This document shows positions 1 to 9,463 of a stretch of DNA of 64,000 bases, piece by piece (position 1 is the stretch's first letter; the number at the start of each line of letters is the position of its first letter). Location: NCBI RefSeq assembly GCF_001635455.1, contig NZ_LWEH01000013.1, positions 248,001 to 312,000 of the forward strand. Reading direction: 5' to 3'. The translations under genes were made by a program, and so were the position numbers. This DNA comes from Vibrio sp. HI00D65. GTDB lineage: Bacteria; Pseudomonadota; Gammaproteobacteria; Enterobacterales; Vibrionaceae. The notes under the pieces are model-generated. The model did not search any database. It had not been told where the DNA came from and was given only the letters and a program-made list of their open reading frames with translations.

Positions 1-541
1 TGCTTACAGCTACATCGGTACTGAACTAACGTGGCCAATCTACTGGGATGGCGCGCTAGGTAAAGCTAAGATGGATCTAGACCGTGCAGCGGCAGCGCTA
101 AACGAGAAACTAGGCCAAACTGGCGGCACTGCAAACGTTGCTGTTCTTAAGTCTGTTGTGACTCAAGCAAGCTCTGCAATTCCTGTTATGCCTCTTTACA
201 TCGCTATGGTGTTCAAGAAGATGCGTGAAGAAGGTATTCACGAAGGTTGTATGGAACAGATCTTCCGTATGTTCAGCCAACGTTTATACAAAGAAGACGG
301 CAGCGCTCCAGAAGTTGATGACGTAAACCGTCTGCGTCTGGATGACCTAGAACTGCGTGACGACATCCAAGAGCACTGTCGTAACCTGTGGCCTCAAATC
401 ACAACTGAAAACCTAAAAGAACTGACTGACTACGTTGAGTACAAAGAAGAGTTCTTGAAACTATTCGGTTTCGGTGTTGAAGGTGTTGATTACGAAGCTG
501 ACGTTAATCCAGCTGTTGAATTTGATGTAGCTGACATCTAA
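1..541 (+). CDS. fabV: Trans-2-enoyl-CoA (ACP) reductase FabV, C-terminal part
   Basis: Only the last ~179 residues are present; the frame is open to the left edge of the window. FabV is the NAD(P)H-dependent enoyl reductase of type II fatty-acid synthesis. The segment [21 protein letters not shown] near the left edge resembles the FabV C-terminal signature (SYIG, then G-x-x-GKAK), and the helical tail rich in Asp/Glu that follows ([20 protein letters not shown]) is typical of the family. A strong terminator follows 20 bases after the stop. Recognition is from memory of the family; the catalytic Tyr-x8-Lys lies outside the window. Confidence 0.88.
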   Translation, partial: AYSYIGTELTWPIYWDGALGKAKMDLDRAAAALNEKLGQTGGTANVAVLKSVVTQASSAIPVMPLYIAMVFKKMREEGIHEGCMEQIFRMFSQRLYKEDGSAPEVDDVNRLRLDDLELRDDIQEHCRNLWPQITTENLKELTDYVEYKEEFLKLFGFGVEGVDYEADVNPAVEFDVADI

Positions 542-560
542 ATTCATCGAATCTAGACAA

Positions 561-589
561 ATAGGCGCTCATTGAGCGCCTATTTTTTT
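561..589 (+). terminator. Intrinsic terminator of fabV
   Basis: A perfect 10-bp stem (ATAGGCGCTC / GAGCGCCTAT) with a 3-base loop is followed by a run of T. It lies 20 bases past the fabV stop codon. Confidence 0.9.
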
Positions 590-745
590 GTCTCAAAAGC
601 AGATACGAGTGAAGAGGTTCGAGATACAAAGTGAGTTTAGAGCAGGAGCGGGGAAGGAGGCTGAACTGCTTAAAACAGACCATAAAAATGCACTAACCCA
701 AACATGAATTAGTGCATTAGAAATGAATCAATTAGCGATGTGTGG

Positions 746-2428
746 CTAGCTGATAATGATGATGAAGGTACCGGCTAAGGTCATCAAGATGTTTGCTATT
801 GCATAGGTGCCTGCATAACCCAGAGCTGGGATTGTTGAGCGAGCGTGGTCATTTACGATGTCCATCGCAGGGGCGCAGGTTCGTGCTCCGATGATCGCAC
901 CAAACAGTAGTGCGCGGTTCATTTTAAGTACGTAAGCTCCCACTAAATAAGCGAAGAATACAGGGATTACGCTGACTATCAGAGCAATACCAATAACCTG
1001 GGGACCAACTTGAGTTAAGTGCTCAAATATCTTACCACCGGCGCTTAAACCGATACCTACCATAAAGAACATCAAACCGAGGTCTTTGACCATGTTCAGT
1101 GCCCCTTGAGGTACATAACCAAAAGTAGGGTGGTTTGCACGTAGGAAACCTAGCATGATACCTGATAGCAGTAGACCAACCGCGTTACCTAAACCAAATG
1201 AAACTTGGCCAAATGTCATGGTGATCAAACCAAATAGAATGCCCAAGATGAAGAAGCTACAGAAAGCCATTAGATCTGCCATTTGGCTGTGGATCGAGAT
1301 GAAACCAATTTTCTCTGCTAGGCCGTGAACGCGACTCTTCTCACCACTCACTTGTAGAACATCACCTTTAGCAAGCACGATGTTTAAGTCCATAGGCATT
1401 TCAATCTGAGCTCGCACTACGCGGTTAAGGAAACAGCCATATTCAGATAGGTTTAAATCTGAAAGACGTTTACCTGCAATGCTATCGCTCTTAACGACGA
1501 TTTCTTCTTCAACAATACGTAAGTCCAAAAGGTTGCGGTCGAAAACCTCTTTCCCGTTACGAAAGCTTGGGTCCAGACGAGCGTGACTATCTGGGAAACC
1601 AACCAATGCGATCTCATCGCCTTCTTGCAGGATGGCATCCCCATCTGGGTGGGCAAGAATGCCATTACGGCGAATACGTTCGATATAACAACCCGTTTGG
1701 CGGTAGATACCTAGTTCACGTAAGTTTTTGCCGTCTGTCCAAGAGATCAGCTCTTGGCCAACACGATAAGCACGAATGATTGGCAGATAAACCTTGCGCT
1801 GTCCTGATGCACCTAAGCCACGTTCCTGAGCAATTTGTTCGGCTGAGTCGTGTAGGTTCACTTTTTGAAGCTTTGGAATCAGACGGGCAAACATAATCAT
1901 ACTGATAAGGCCAACTAGATAAGCCATCGCGTAACCGACCGATAGGTTTTCGATAATCAGGCTTAAATCCATGTTCCTTGGCACTTCAGCAAGCCCTGAG
2001 TTGAGTGCGTCCTGCGCACCTACCAAGATTGGTGTTGCGGTCAGTGCGCCAGCCATCATACCGGCAGAAAGTCCGAAACCAAGGCCTAAGTACTCGCTAC
2101 AGAAGTAAGTCAGCGCAATAGCGGTAGAGAGCACCACTAAACTTAAAATCAGGTAGTGTTTGCCATCTCGGAAAAATATACCAAAGAAGTTCGGTCCTGC
2201 TTCAATACCGACACAGTAGATGAATAGCATAAAGCCAATGGTTAGGGCGTCTGCGTTAAATGAGAAACCAAGGTGGCCCATCACAAGGGAAGTAATCAGA
2301 ACGCCGATTGAATTACCAAGTTGCAGGCTACCGAAACGAATTTTACCAATGGCCAAACCAATCGATAAAACAACAAAGATGAGGAGAATGGGGTTTTGTT
2401 CTAGCAGAAAAACAACGTCGATATTCAC
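746..2428 (-). CDS. ybjL: YbjL-type membrane transporter of the aspartate:alanine exchanger family
   Basis: A 560-residue integral membrane protein. Two hydrophobic membrane domains (about residues 1-190 and 385-560) flank a cytoplasmic section (about 205-370) with two RCK_C/TrkA-C-like domains. Long stretches agree with E. coli YbjL (561 aa), for example [20 protein letters not shown] and [19 protein letters not shown]. The AAE family contains aspartate:alanine antiporters, but the substrate of YbjL is not established here. The next gene upstream on the same strand is grxA; ybjL and grxA are also neighbours in E. coli, which supports the assignment. A terminator separates the two, so they are probably transcribed separately. 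Confidence 0.9.
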   Translation of the reverse strand: MNIDVVFLLEQNPILLIFVVLSIGLAIGKIRFGSLQLGNSIGVLITSLVMGHLGFSFNADALTIGFMLFIYCVGIEAGPNFFGIFFRDGKHYLILSLVVLSTAIALTYFCSEYLGLGFGLSAGMMAGALTATPILVGAQDALNSGLAEVPRNMDLSLIIENLSVGYAMAYLVGLISMIMFARLIPKLQKVNLHDSAEQIAQERGLGASGQRKVYLPIIRAYRVGQELISWTDGKNLRELGIYRQTGCYIERIRRNGILAHPDGDAILQEGDEIALVGFPDSHARLDPSFRNGKEVFDRNLLDLRIVEEEIVVKSDSIAGKRLSDLNLSEYGCFLNRVVRAQIEMPMDLNIVLAKGDVLQVSGEKSRVHGLAEKIGFISIHSQMADLMAFCSFFILGILFGLITMTFGQVSFGLGNAVGLLLSGIMLGFLRANHPTFGYVPQGALNMVKDLGLMFFMVGIGLSAGGKIFEHLTQVGPQVIGIALIVSVIPVFFAYLVGAYVLKMNRALLFGAIIGARTCAPAMDIVNDHARSTIPALGYAGTYAIANILMTLAGTFIIIIS

Positions 2429-2567
2429 AGTGGTCGCTCAATAATAGGCGTGAAAAACAGGGTCAGTTTGAAATGTGGATTGTATCTAAATATAAATAAA
2501 TTATAAGTGATATTTTCCCTTTTTACTTGATTTTGACCAGATTCTTATATCGTATGAAAACTGGCTA

Positions 2568-2597
2568 TAAAAAAAGCCCGCTTTAATAAGCGGGCTT
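2568..2597 (-). terminator. Intrinsic terminator of grxA
   Basis: A 10-bp stem (AAGCCCGCTT / AAGCGGGCTT) with a short AT loop; read on the minus strand it ends in a T run. It lies about 70 bases past the grxA stop and before ybjL. Confidence 0.85.
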
Positions 2598-2667
2598 AAT
2601 AGAAATCTTACAGTCTGACACTAAAGCTTAGCTGATTAAGGGCTTAGCCCAAGGTTCGAACTCTAGA

Positions 2668-2931
2668 TTAGTCGAAAAGACCTAGGTTTTCTTTTGCGTA
2701 TGCTTCAAATTCTGTGCAGCCGCCGATGTGATCTTGGTCGATGAAGATTTGTGGCACAGTTTCAACTGGCTTACCAACCGTCTTCTCTAGGTCTGCTTTG
2801 CTGATGCCTTCAGCGTGGATGTCAACATAGCGGTAGTTGAAGTCATCGCGTTTTGCTTTAAGAGTTTCAGCATGCTCTTTTGCACGAACACAGAATGGGC
2901 AAGCAGGGCGACCAAAAATAACTACAAACAT
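2668..2931 (-). CDS. grxA: Glutaredoxin 1 (GrxA)
   Basis: An 87-residue glutaredoxin of the GRX1 type. The redox active site C-P-F-C is at residues 11-14 (PACPFCVRAK), the cis-Pro segment is ETVPQIFIDQ and the glutathione-binding segment is HIGGCTEFEAYA. It reduces disulfides such as those in ribonucleotide reductase using glutathione in the cytoplasm. Length matches the family (E. coli 85 aa). It is followed by its own terminator and then by ybjL, the order seen in E. coli. About 500 bases of non-coding sequence precede it. Confidence 0.95.
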   Translation of the reverse strand: MFVVIFGRPACPFCVRAKEHAETLKAKRDDFNYRYVDIHAEGISKADLEKTVGKPVETVPQIFIDQDHIGGCTEFEAYAKENLGLFD

Positions 2932-3456
2932 TTCATTTCTCCTAAATACGGGATGAGGATCGTTAACCTAAAATACGTCAACTATTCTTAATTGAACAAG
3001 ACTCAAAAATTCTTGAATCCAACTATGCCCTAATGCTTTAGGGAAATAAAGATGGAATTACCTCTTAATACAATAGGCTTTGCCTATCAGAGCAAATAAT
3101 GTTCACAAAAGCGATCCGCTCGAATTTTTGATGAGTATCAAGGTCGAGTACCCATATTATCAGAATGTGAATTACCCCTAAGAAAGCGACTTTTATGCAC
3201 TTTTAGTGTAACAAGTTGCACTTCGTCAAAAAAATTGTCTTTAGAACGAGGCATCTTATAACTGATTGACGAAAATTAAACGATGAAGGTTAGAACGTTC
3301 ATGCGCAATCAGCGAAGTATTGTCTTTAGGCGTGTTGGCTGGCAACAAGAGCCGTTTTCTTGATGAGTCTTTTTTAAAACAGGCACAAGGTATAAAAGCA
3401 ACATTCCAACAACCAAGAGTTCGCAGTTTTGTTTGGTCATAGGCGCAGGAGGCACC
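2932..3456. other. Intergenic region between grxA and the alcohol dehydrogenase gene
   Basis: About 525 bases between divergently transcribed genes, AT-rich. It must hold the promoters of both, but I cannot point to one with confidence. A reading frame here on the minus strand (3256-3465) has no family resemblance and runs over the start of the next gene. No RNA gene was recognised. Confidence 0.5.
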
Positions 3457-4749
3457 ATGTTTCAATTTATGACATCTACAAAGATTATCTTTGGTGGTGG
3501 AGCACTCCCCGCTTCATTGTCTCTCTTCAACCAATATGGTTATAGCGTGTTATTAGTGACCGGGAATACACTCCAGCGCACTTCAATTGTCACTGATTAC
3601 CTAGATGCGCAAAGCATGCGCTACCAACACATCGCGGTTTCTGGTGAGCCTAATATTAAAATGGTCGAAGAGGCTGCGATATCAGCTCGACGGTTTAAGC
3701 CCGATATGGTTATCGCTATGGGAGGTGGCAGTGCGATAGACATGGGCAAAGCGTTAGCTGCCGTGTTACCTAATCAAGGCAACCTCTATGACTACGTTGA
3801 AGTGGTTGGGCGCAATGTCCCTCTAAAAGCTAAACCATTGCCATTTATTGCTATTCCCACAACCGCGAGTACCGGCGCTGAGGTGACTAAGAATGCGGTA
3901 CTCAAATCAGGGCAAGACCAAGTGAAGATCAGCTTACGAAGCCCTGACATGCTTGCTGATGTGGCGATTGTCGATCCGACTTTGACTCATGGTACCAATC
4001 TGTATTTGTCGGGCAGGGGCGCGATGGACGCTTTCACTCACTTGATGGAGGCCTATGTATGCGGTGATCCAAACCCATTGACGGATATGATTTGCGAAGA
4101 AGGGTTACGTAAGCTGAGTGGCTCAGTAGTAAAAGCGTGTGTTTATGATGAGCCTCAAGCACGCTCAGATCTGGCGTTTGCTTCCATGCTTGGTGGTATG
4201 GCTATTACCAATGCCAAGCTGGGTGCTGCACACGGATTGGCTTCTGCATTGGGTGGTAAGATTTCAGCTCCACACAGTGTGATTACTGCTCGATTAGCGC
4301 CATTTGTGATGCTAGAGAATATTGAGGTTGCAAGAGAGCAGCAGCGAAGCGACATTTTAGAGCGCTACCAAAGGATTGCTCAAATTGTGACGGGTAAAGC
4401 GCAAGCATCCGCAGAAGATGCAATTTCTTGGTTATCAGAAGTGCTCGATACGCTTAAGCTACCAAGCCTACTAGATTTTGGTGTTTGTGAAGCGCAATTC
4501 GAAGAGGTATCGGCTGATGCACTTAAGTCAGTTGCTATTAAAGGTAATCCATTGCCATTGAATCAAGAGCGTTTGATACATATCCTGCAGCAGGTTTGTG
4601 ATAAGTGTCATTGTGGTGAAGCCCAGGGTGAAGTTACGTTTAGTCATAACGATGACGAGTCTCAAAAAGCGGAGTCAGGTTTCACGATCATCAACTCTTA
4701 TGCCTCAGAGAATAGTGTGGTGGAGAAGGGGAACAGCTGGACCATTTAA
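3457..4749 (+). CDS. Iron-containing alcohol dehydrogenase
   Basis: About 430 residues of the Fe-ADH family (group III): an N-terminal nucleotide-binding half with the GGGSAIDMGKALA loop and the IPTTASTGAEVT segment, then an all-helical metal domain with His-containing motifs GAMDAFTHLMEAY and AAHGLASALGG. The predicted role is NAD(P)-dependent oxidation/reduction of an alcohol or aldehyde; the substrate cannot be read from sequence. I chose ATG 3457 because AGGAGG sits just upstream; the frame stays open upstream only to a TTG at 3433. The last ~55 residues form an extension with a C-x2-C-x-C cluster and an acidic polar tail, beyond the usual family end. Confidence 0.85.
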   Translation: MFQFMTSTKIIFGGGALPASLSLFNQYGYSVLLVTGNTLQRTSIVTDYLDAQSMRYQHIAVSGEPNIKMVEEAAISARRFKPDMVIAMGGGSAIDMGKALAAVLPNQGNLYDYVEVVGRNVPLKAKPLPFIAIPTTASTGAEVTKNAVLKSGQDQVKISLRSPDMLADVAIVDPTLTHGTNLYLSGRGAMDAFTHLMEAYVCGDPNPLTDMICEEGLRKLSGSVVKACVYDEPQARSDLAFASMLGGMAITNAKLGAAHGLASALGGKISAPHSVITARLAPFVMLENIEVAREQQRSDILERYQRIAQIVTGKAQASAEDAISWLSEVLDTLKLPSLLDFGVCEAQFEEVSADALKSVAIKGNPLPLNQERLIHILQQVCDKCHCGEAQGEVTFSHNDDESQKAESGFTIINSYASENSVVEKGNSWTI

Positions 4750-4796
4750 TAGTATTGGTTAATGTGCATGACACTATTAAAGACGCAGATAAATAA

Positions 4797-4822
4797 AAGC
4801 GGAGCACTAGGCTCCGTTTTTT
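4797..4822. terminator. Bidirectional terminator between the alcohol dehydrogenase gene and hexR
   Basis: Stem CGGAGC / GCTCCG with loop ACTAG, an A-rich left flank and six T on the right, so it can serve both converging genes. Confidence 0.8.
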
Positions 4823-4839
4823 AATTCATATCTTTGGGG

Positions 4840-5703
4840 TTAGAACTGAGAGTATTTCTCGTAGCGTGAATCACGAAGTGACTCTTTGACACGCTTAAGA
4901 TTTTCTCTGAAACCTGAGCCACGACGCAGTGTAAAGCCAGTTGCTAATACATCGATAACCGTCATCTGAACAACACGGCTTGCCATTGGCATGTAAACGT
5001 CAGTGTCTTCTGGCACATCCAATGAGATAGACAGCGAGCTTGCCTTATCAAGTGGAGAGTCTTTCGCTGTGATAGCGATAACCGTTGCACCGTTTTCACG
5101 AGCTAGGTTGGCAATCTCAACTTGGCTCTTTGTACGACCTGTGTGAGAGATCAATACGATAACGTCGTTGTCACTGCAGTTAATGCAGCTCATTCTTTGC
5201 ATCACGATGTCTTCAAAACACGTGATTGGGATATTAAAACGAATAAACTTGTTTTGAGCGTCTTTTGCTACGGCAGAAGAAGCACCTAGCCCAAAGAATG
5301 AAATGCGTTTTGCCTGAGTGAGCAAGTCAACCGCACGGTTTACTTGCATCGCATCTAGACTGTTTTTTGCAACGTCTAGGCATGCCATTGTTGATTCGAA
5401 GATTTTGTGCGTGTAAGCATCAGGGCCATCATCTTCTTCGACATTGCGGTTCACATAAGGTGTACCATTCGCCAAGCTTTGAGCAAGGTGAAGTTTAAAG
5501 TCAGGGAAGCCCTTTGTGTCTAAACGACGACAGAAGCGATTAACTGTAGGCTCACTTACGTCAGCCATTTTAGCTAAGGTAGCAATGCTAGAATGGATTG
5601 CAGTTTGAGGGGAAGCCATAATTACTTCGGCTACCTTACGCTCAGACTTGCTGAAATTTTCCAGGTTTTTTTGTATTTTTTCTAATGTATTCATAGTGTT
5701 CAC
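4840..5703 (-). CDS. hexR: Transcriptional regulator HexR (RpiR family)
   Basis: 287 residues. An N-terminal RpiR helix-turn-helix (about 1-80, with DVSEPTVNRFCRRLDTKGFPDFK) is followed by a SIS sugar-phosphate-binding domain (about 125-265, with FFGLGASSAV and VLISHTGRTKSQVE). The protein is close to E. coli HexR throughout, including LAQSLANGTPYVNRNV. HexR senses the Entner-Doudoroff intermediate KDPG and controls central carbon genes. Two starts are possible: Met 1 at 5703, or an in-frame Met at 5694 (MNTLEK) that matches the E. coli N-terminus more closely. It converges on the alcohol dehydrogenase gene across a shared terminator. Confidence 0.93.
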   Translation of the reverse strand: MNTMNTLEKIQKNLENFSKSERKVAEVIMASPQTAIHSSIATLAKMADVSEPTVNRFCRRLDTKGFPDFKLHLAQSLANGTPYVNRNVEEDDGPDAYTHKIFESTMACLDVAKNSLDAMQVNRAVDLLTQAKRISFFGLGASSAVAKDAQNKFIRFNIPITCFEDIVMQRMSCINCSDNDVIVLISHTGRTKSQVEIANLARENGATVIAITAKDSPLDKASSLSISLDVPEDTDVYMPMASRVVQMTVIDVLATGFTLRRGSGFRENLKRVKESLRDSRYEKYSQF

Positions 5704-6053
5704 AAGGGTATAGAGAACAACTTGCCAGTTAATATCTTATTACCAGGGGGTATGGCTGAAACAAATATCAGCAAGCACAATACCAACGTTTATTGGATGT
5801 TGTAATTACTGTTGTATCAAATAGATATCAAGCTAACTAGCACCATAGAGTCAGTATAAACCTAACATACTATTCACTAATACAAAAACACGGGATGAAT
5901 GCTTAAGAATATGACAAGCCTCAACAAAATTTTAGAAAACTACAGAACTGGAAGAGGCTTTGAGCAAAAAGAATGCGAATTCAGTACGAACTGACAGCAA
6001 AGTTACATCAAAAAGAAAGAAATTTTCAATTTGATGCAACTAAAATTGAATGG
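5704..6053. other. Intergenic region upstream of hexR
   Basis: 350 bases between the hexR start and the end of panP, both on the minus strand. TGTAATTA at 5801-5808 resembles one half of the HexR operator (consensus TGTAATTAAATTACA as I recall it), but the second half is not matched, so autoregulation is only a guess. Nothing else is recognised apart from the AT-rich hairpin next to panP. Confidence 0.3.
6008..6050 (-). terminator. Possible AT-rich terminator of panP
   Basis: Inverted repeat TTCAATTT (6025-6032) / AAATTGAA (6043-6050); on the minus strand it is followed by a T-rich tract. The stem is AT-only in its core, so it is weak. Confidence 0.4.
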
Positions 6054-7697
6054 CTATGCGTTGATTTGCGTAACTAACTGAGTGATTTTACCCATTAAGT
6101 TTGGCGCTAGTTTTGAAATCTCACGCTGCTCTTCAAGTACCGAAGAAAGAATTTCATTGCCCGTTAGCGGGTTAGCCAATACTACGCGGAAAACGATGAT
6201 GGGTTGGTGAGCCCACGCTTCAGGGTTTAGTTGAGTACGAGAGACAAATGACTTTCCGGTTTCGCGCTGTTTCTTCTGGATAAACTTGGTAAGTTCGTTC
6301 AGAAGTTCGTTCAACTCTACACGCTGATTAGGAGCGGCTTTAAGTAGGGCTGCTTTTACCTTCTCAGGAACGTAGCGGTATGTCAGTAGACAAAGTTCTG
6401 GTTCAGAGACTAACTCGAAATCATCTTGTTCTTTAATCAGGTCTGCAAAGTAACGTGCTTTGTTGATGCTTTGATCGATCAGCAGTTCATAGCCTGGACG
6501 ACTGATGATGTGCATTGCAGCATAAACCAGCATCGCCATACCTGAGCGAGAGCCTTCCAACGTATGGCTACCTAAGTCTTTAGAGCCCTTTCGTAGGATA
6601 TATTGAGCGTGGTGCTCAATCGCAGTCATCGCGTCTGGTTTCTTAAACAGAACCATGCCTGCACCCATAGGGATGTAAAGCTGCTTGTGAGCATCGATGG
6701 TGACAGAGTCAGCTAGTTCAATACCATCAAGTAGGTGGCGATGATTGTTGGACATCAAAGTCGCGCCGCCCCAAGCTGCATCGACGTGGAAGTGGCAGTC
6801 AGACTCGGCACATACCTCTGCAATATCTCTTAGTGGGTCGATATTACCGGTTTCAGTTGTACCTGCGACACCGATAACGGCGAAAGGCTTAATCTTGTTC
6901 TGCTTGAGCTGCTCGATCTTCAGTCGTAGGTCTTCAGTACAAATACGGTTATCGTTATCCGTTTTAACTGATACAAGACCTTCCTGACCAATACCCAGCA
7001 CGTCAGCCGCTTTTTTAAGGGAGTAGTGACCACGTTCAGAGACTAAGATGGCTAGGCCTTCGTAGTCGTAGTGTCTCATGGCTTTGAATAAACCTTCTTT
7101 CTCGACACCTTTGAATGAGCCCTGTGCTTTTAGTGCATTGTTACGTGCGACCCAAAGCGCAGTAATGTTTGCGATTGTACCACCAGAACAAAACGCCCCT
7201 AATGAGTGATTGGCACTGTGCATCCAACGAGAATAGAACGCGTCATCATCTTGATAGATCAAGCGATGAAGCATACCTAGAACTTGACGTTCTAGGGGGG
7301 TGAAAGCTTTGGAAGTCTCGATCTTTACTAGGTTCTGATTGAGCGCGATCATGATTTTTGAAAGCGGCATTAAAAAGTAAGGCAGGGCAGACGTCATGTG
7401 ACCAATGAAGCTTGGCGATGAAGTATGAACCGAGTGCGATACAAGAGAATCGAGGAGATGCTCAGTATGTTCAGAAACAAACTCAGGTTGCTCTGGGATC
7501 TGAGCATTTGAAAAATCTTTCTCAATTTCACGCAGTGGCTTTTCTTCAGCCACGATGTGTTCACGTAAGAATTGATTGAGGTTTCGTGAAAGTTTGTCTT
7601 CAATTTGAGTGAGTGTTGAATCTGGGCCTTCGGGTACCGTGAAGATACGTAGAAGACTGTCGAAGCTAACATCTGCTGTTTTTTGTTCCGTAACCAT
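6054..7697 (-). CDS. panP: PLP-dependent aspartate 1-decarboxylase PanP
   Basis: 547 residues from the Met at 7697. A group II PLP decarboxylase: the cofactor segment HVDAAWGG (Asp/Ala contacts), the Schiff-base lysine in DSVTIDAHKQLY, and substrate-region HSVHTSSPSFIGHM. Vibrio proteins of this size and sequence are annotated as PanP, which makes beta-alanine for pantothenate and CoA in organisms lacking PanD; this is family knowledge, not tested here. The frame continues 30 codons upstream to 7787, but that stretch is basic, low-quality sequence overlapping an imperfect GGGA-rich dyad, so I prefer the shorter start. No strong ribosome site is seen for either start. It lies downstream of the secreted-protein gene on the same strand. 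Confidence 0.85.
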   Translation of the reverse strand: MVTEQKTADVSFDSLLRIFTVPEGPDSTLTQIEDKLSRNLNQFLREHIVAEEKPLREIEKDFSNAQIPEQPEFVSEHTEHLLDSLVSHSVHTSSPSFIGHMTSALPYFLMPLSKIMIALNQNLVKIETSKAFTPLERQVLGMLHRLIYQDDDAFYSRWMHSANHSLGAFCSGGTIANITALWVARNNALKAQGSFKGVEKEGLFKAMRHYDYEGLAILVSERGHYSLKKAADVLGIGQEGLVSVKTDNDNRICTEDLRLKIEQLKQNKIKPFAVIGVAGTTETGNIDPLRDIAEVCAESDCHFHVDAAWGGATLMSNNHRHLLDGIELADSVTIDAHKQLYIPMGAGMVLFKKPDAMTAIEHHAQYILRKGSKDLGSHTLEGSRSGMAMLVYAAMHIISRPGYELLIDQSINKARYFADLIKEQDDFELVSEPELCLLTYRYVPEKVKAALLKAAPNQRVELNELLNELTKFIQKKQRETGKSFVSRTQLNPEAWAHQPIIVFRVVLANPLTGNEILSSVLEEQREISKLAPNLMGKITQLVTQINA

Positions 7698-7816
7698 AGC
7701 AAGCGAGTTATTTTTTTTAATATTGACGCGAGCGGGACAATCTAAACGAAAACGGGAACAATGTCCCGTCTTAATTATGAAATCCAACTTCTCACAAAAG
7801 CTTATTAAATGAGGGG

Positions 7817-8344
7817 TTACTTACATTTAATCGCTTCAAGTTCAGCGATAGAGCTGTTGTAGCGCTGAAGTGCAGTGTCGATTTTTTTAGGGTGGCTCAG
7901 CAGTTCTGCGAATGCCGAACGTAGCTCGTAATTTTGCTCATGAGGCTTTGATTGACGGTCGTCAAACGTCGTTTTAGCGACTTTGCCTAGCTCGTCATCA
8001 CGTTTTGATAGGGCCTTGATGTCATGCTGTTCAAGTTGCAGCCAGCCTTCAACCGGTTGTTCTGTTGCTACTTTACTTGAGTCATTCACTAGGTAGTAGT
8101 GTACCGCAGCACGATTTAATTCGAAGTGGTGCTTACGGCCTTCAAGGAACCATTCACTTACTTCTGTTAGCTCTGGGTATTGCTTTGAGGTGAGTTCAGC
8201 AAGATCAGCGTACCAAATTAGAGAGGCGTCGATGTAAGCATCGTATTTTTTCGCTTGGCACTGGTTTGTTTCAGACATTGAATCTGCTGCAAAAGAGAAA
8301 GTAGATGTTGAAGCTAGCAGTAATGCGACGCAAAGGCGTTTCAT
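7817..8344 (-). CDS. Secreted or periplasmic protein of unknown function
   Basis: 175 residues. It starts with a clear Sec signal peptide (MKRLCVALLLASTSTFSFA, cleavage near residue 19) and AGGA lies 6 bases before the ATG. The mature part is polar and predicted mostly helical, with two cysteines (CQAKKYDAY near the new N-terminus and IKCK at the C-terminus) that could pair. I do not recognise a family. It precedes panP by about 120 bases on the same strand, with no obvious terminator between them. Confidence 0.75.
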   Translation of the reverse strand: MKRLCVALLLASTSTFSFAADSMSETNQCQAKKYDAYIDASLIWYADLAELTSKQYPELTEVSEWFLEGRKHHFELNRAAVHYYLVNDSSKVATEQPVEGWLQLEQHDIKALSKRDDELGKVAKTTFDDRQSKPHEQNYELRSAFAELLSHPKKIDTALQRYNSSIAELEAIKCK

Positions 8345-8518
8345 AGCGGATCCTTTTGTAAGTTTATTCTTGTTATTACTTTGTCGTTACAGGTTACCGT
8401 GATCATTCTTTGTTGAGCAATGACACTTAGTGTCTTTTTATTTGTGTAACTGTATCGGTGTCTTGAGCAATGGTATTCGAGATGCATTCTAATTTAAATT
8501 GATCGCTATTCCTGCGAT

Positions 8519-9424
8519 CTAGTTAGCAAGAGATACAAAGAACAACATCAAAATGGGCACGAGTAGACTCAATATAAATCCACTAACAATCGCGATAGGC
8601 ACACAGCGAACGCCGCCTGTTGTTTGAATGACAGGCAAAGTGAAGTCCATGGCAGTAGCTCCAGCATAACCAATCGACGTGCATGGATAGCTTCGAATGA
8701 GCACTGGAATCAGAACCAACGCGACGAGCTCTCTCAGTAGCTCGAGCATGAATGATGCTCCGCCGTAGACTGGACCAAACGCATCGCCCATTAGGATTCC
8801 AGACAAAGAGTACCAGCCAAAACCAGAAGACATGGCTAGCGCTTTAAACAGGGGAATATCCAGCAAGTAAGCAGCGATAACACCACCTAACATAGATGTG
8901 ATAATTATCGTGACAGCGATAACCATGCCATGCTTGTTGAGCAAGATTTGTCTCAGGGTCAGTCCGCTGTTTCGCAGCTGGATGCCAATGAAGAATAAAA
9001 GAACGAACAGAATCCATTCACTCGCTGTATCGACCCAATGAAGGCCGATAGGCAGAACAAGTCCCGCAATAAGGCCTGAGCCGACAACCAAAATGAGTTT
9101 GGCAGACTCCATTGCCATCGAAGAAAGGGGCAGCTTCTTTTGACTACTGTCTGTTTTGAGTGGTAATACTTTGTCTATCGCGGGCAGTGCCATCAGGTTA
9201 CAAACGCTCAAGCAGATGAAGAAAGTGACTGTGTAAAGAAGGATTGTCTGTAGGTTGCTACCAAGATTATCAAGCGCGGCAAGGCTTAATCCCATCAGAG
9301 CTAGAATTACATAGATCAAACGCGATGTAGAGCGGTTGATGAATTCTAGCGTTTGGGTGTTTGAAATTGAAAATAGATACCCCACAACAAGTGGAGCAAA
9401 TATGAAGATCATCCCTGTAAACAT
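8519..9424 (-). CDS. lysO: LysO-family lysine exporter (YbjE/DUF340)
   Basis: 301 residues, almost all hydrophobic, with about eight to nine membrane segments. The segment GFGWYSLSGILMGDAFGPVYGGASFMLELLRE and the following GYAGATAMDFTLPVI are the hallmark C-terminal region of the LysO (E. coli YbjE) family, which exports lysine and toxic analogues. GAGG is 5 bases before the ATG. The gene follows the HDOD gene by 39 bases on the same strand, so the two are probably co-transcribed. The exact substrate is inferred from family only. Confidence 0.82.
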   Translation of the reverse strand: MFTGMIFIFAPLVVGYLFSISNTQTLEFINRSTSRLIYVILALMGLSLAALDNLGSNLQTILLYTVTFFICLSVCNLMALPAIDKVLPLKTDSSQKKLPLSSMAMESAKLILVVGSGLIAGLVLPIGLHWVDTASEWILFVLLFFIGIQLRNSGLTLRQILLNKHGMVIAVTIIITSMLGGVIAAYLLDIPLFKALAMSSGFGWYSLSGILMGDAFGPVYGGASFMLELLRELVALVLIPVLIRSYPCTSIGYAGATAMDFTLPVIQTTGGVRCVPIAIVSGFILSLLVPILMLFFVSLAN

Positions 9425-9463
9425 GCTTTCCTCTACTGCAATTACTTCAACTTTTTCTGTGAC

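Noticed and set aside
3256..3465. A 69-residue minus-strand ORF before the alcohol dehydrogenase
   Set aside because: It overlaps the 5' end of the real gene, has no ribosome site and no family resemblance.
7752..7765. GGGA...TCCC dyad upstream of panP as a repressor operator
   Set aside because: Only 4 bp of each arm match; too weak to list as a feature, though noted as a finding.
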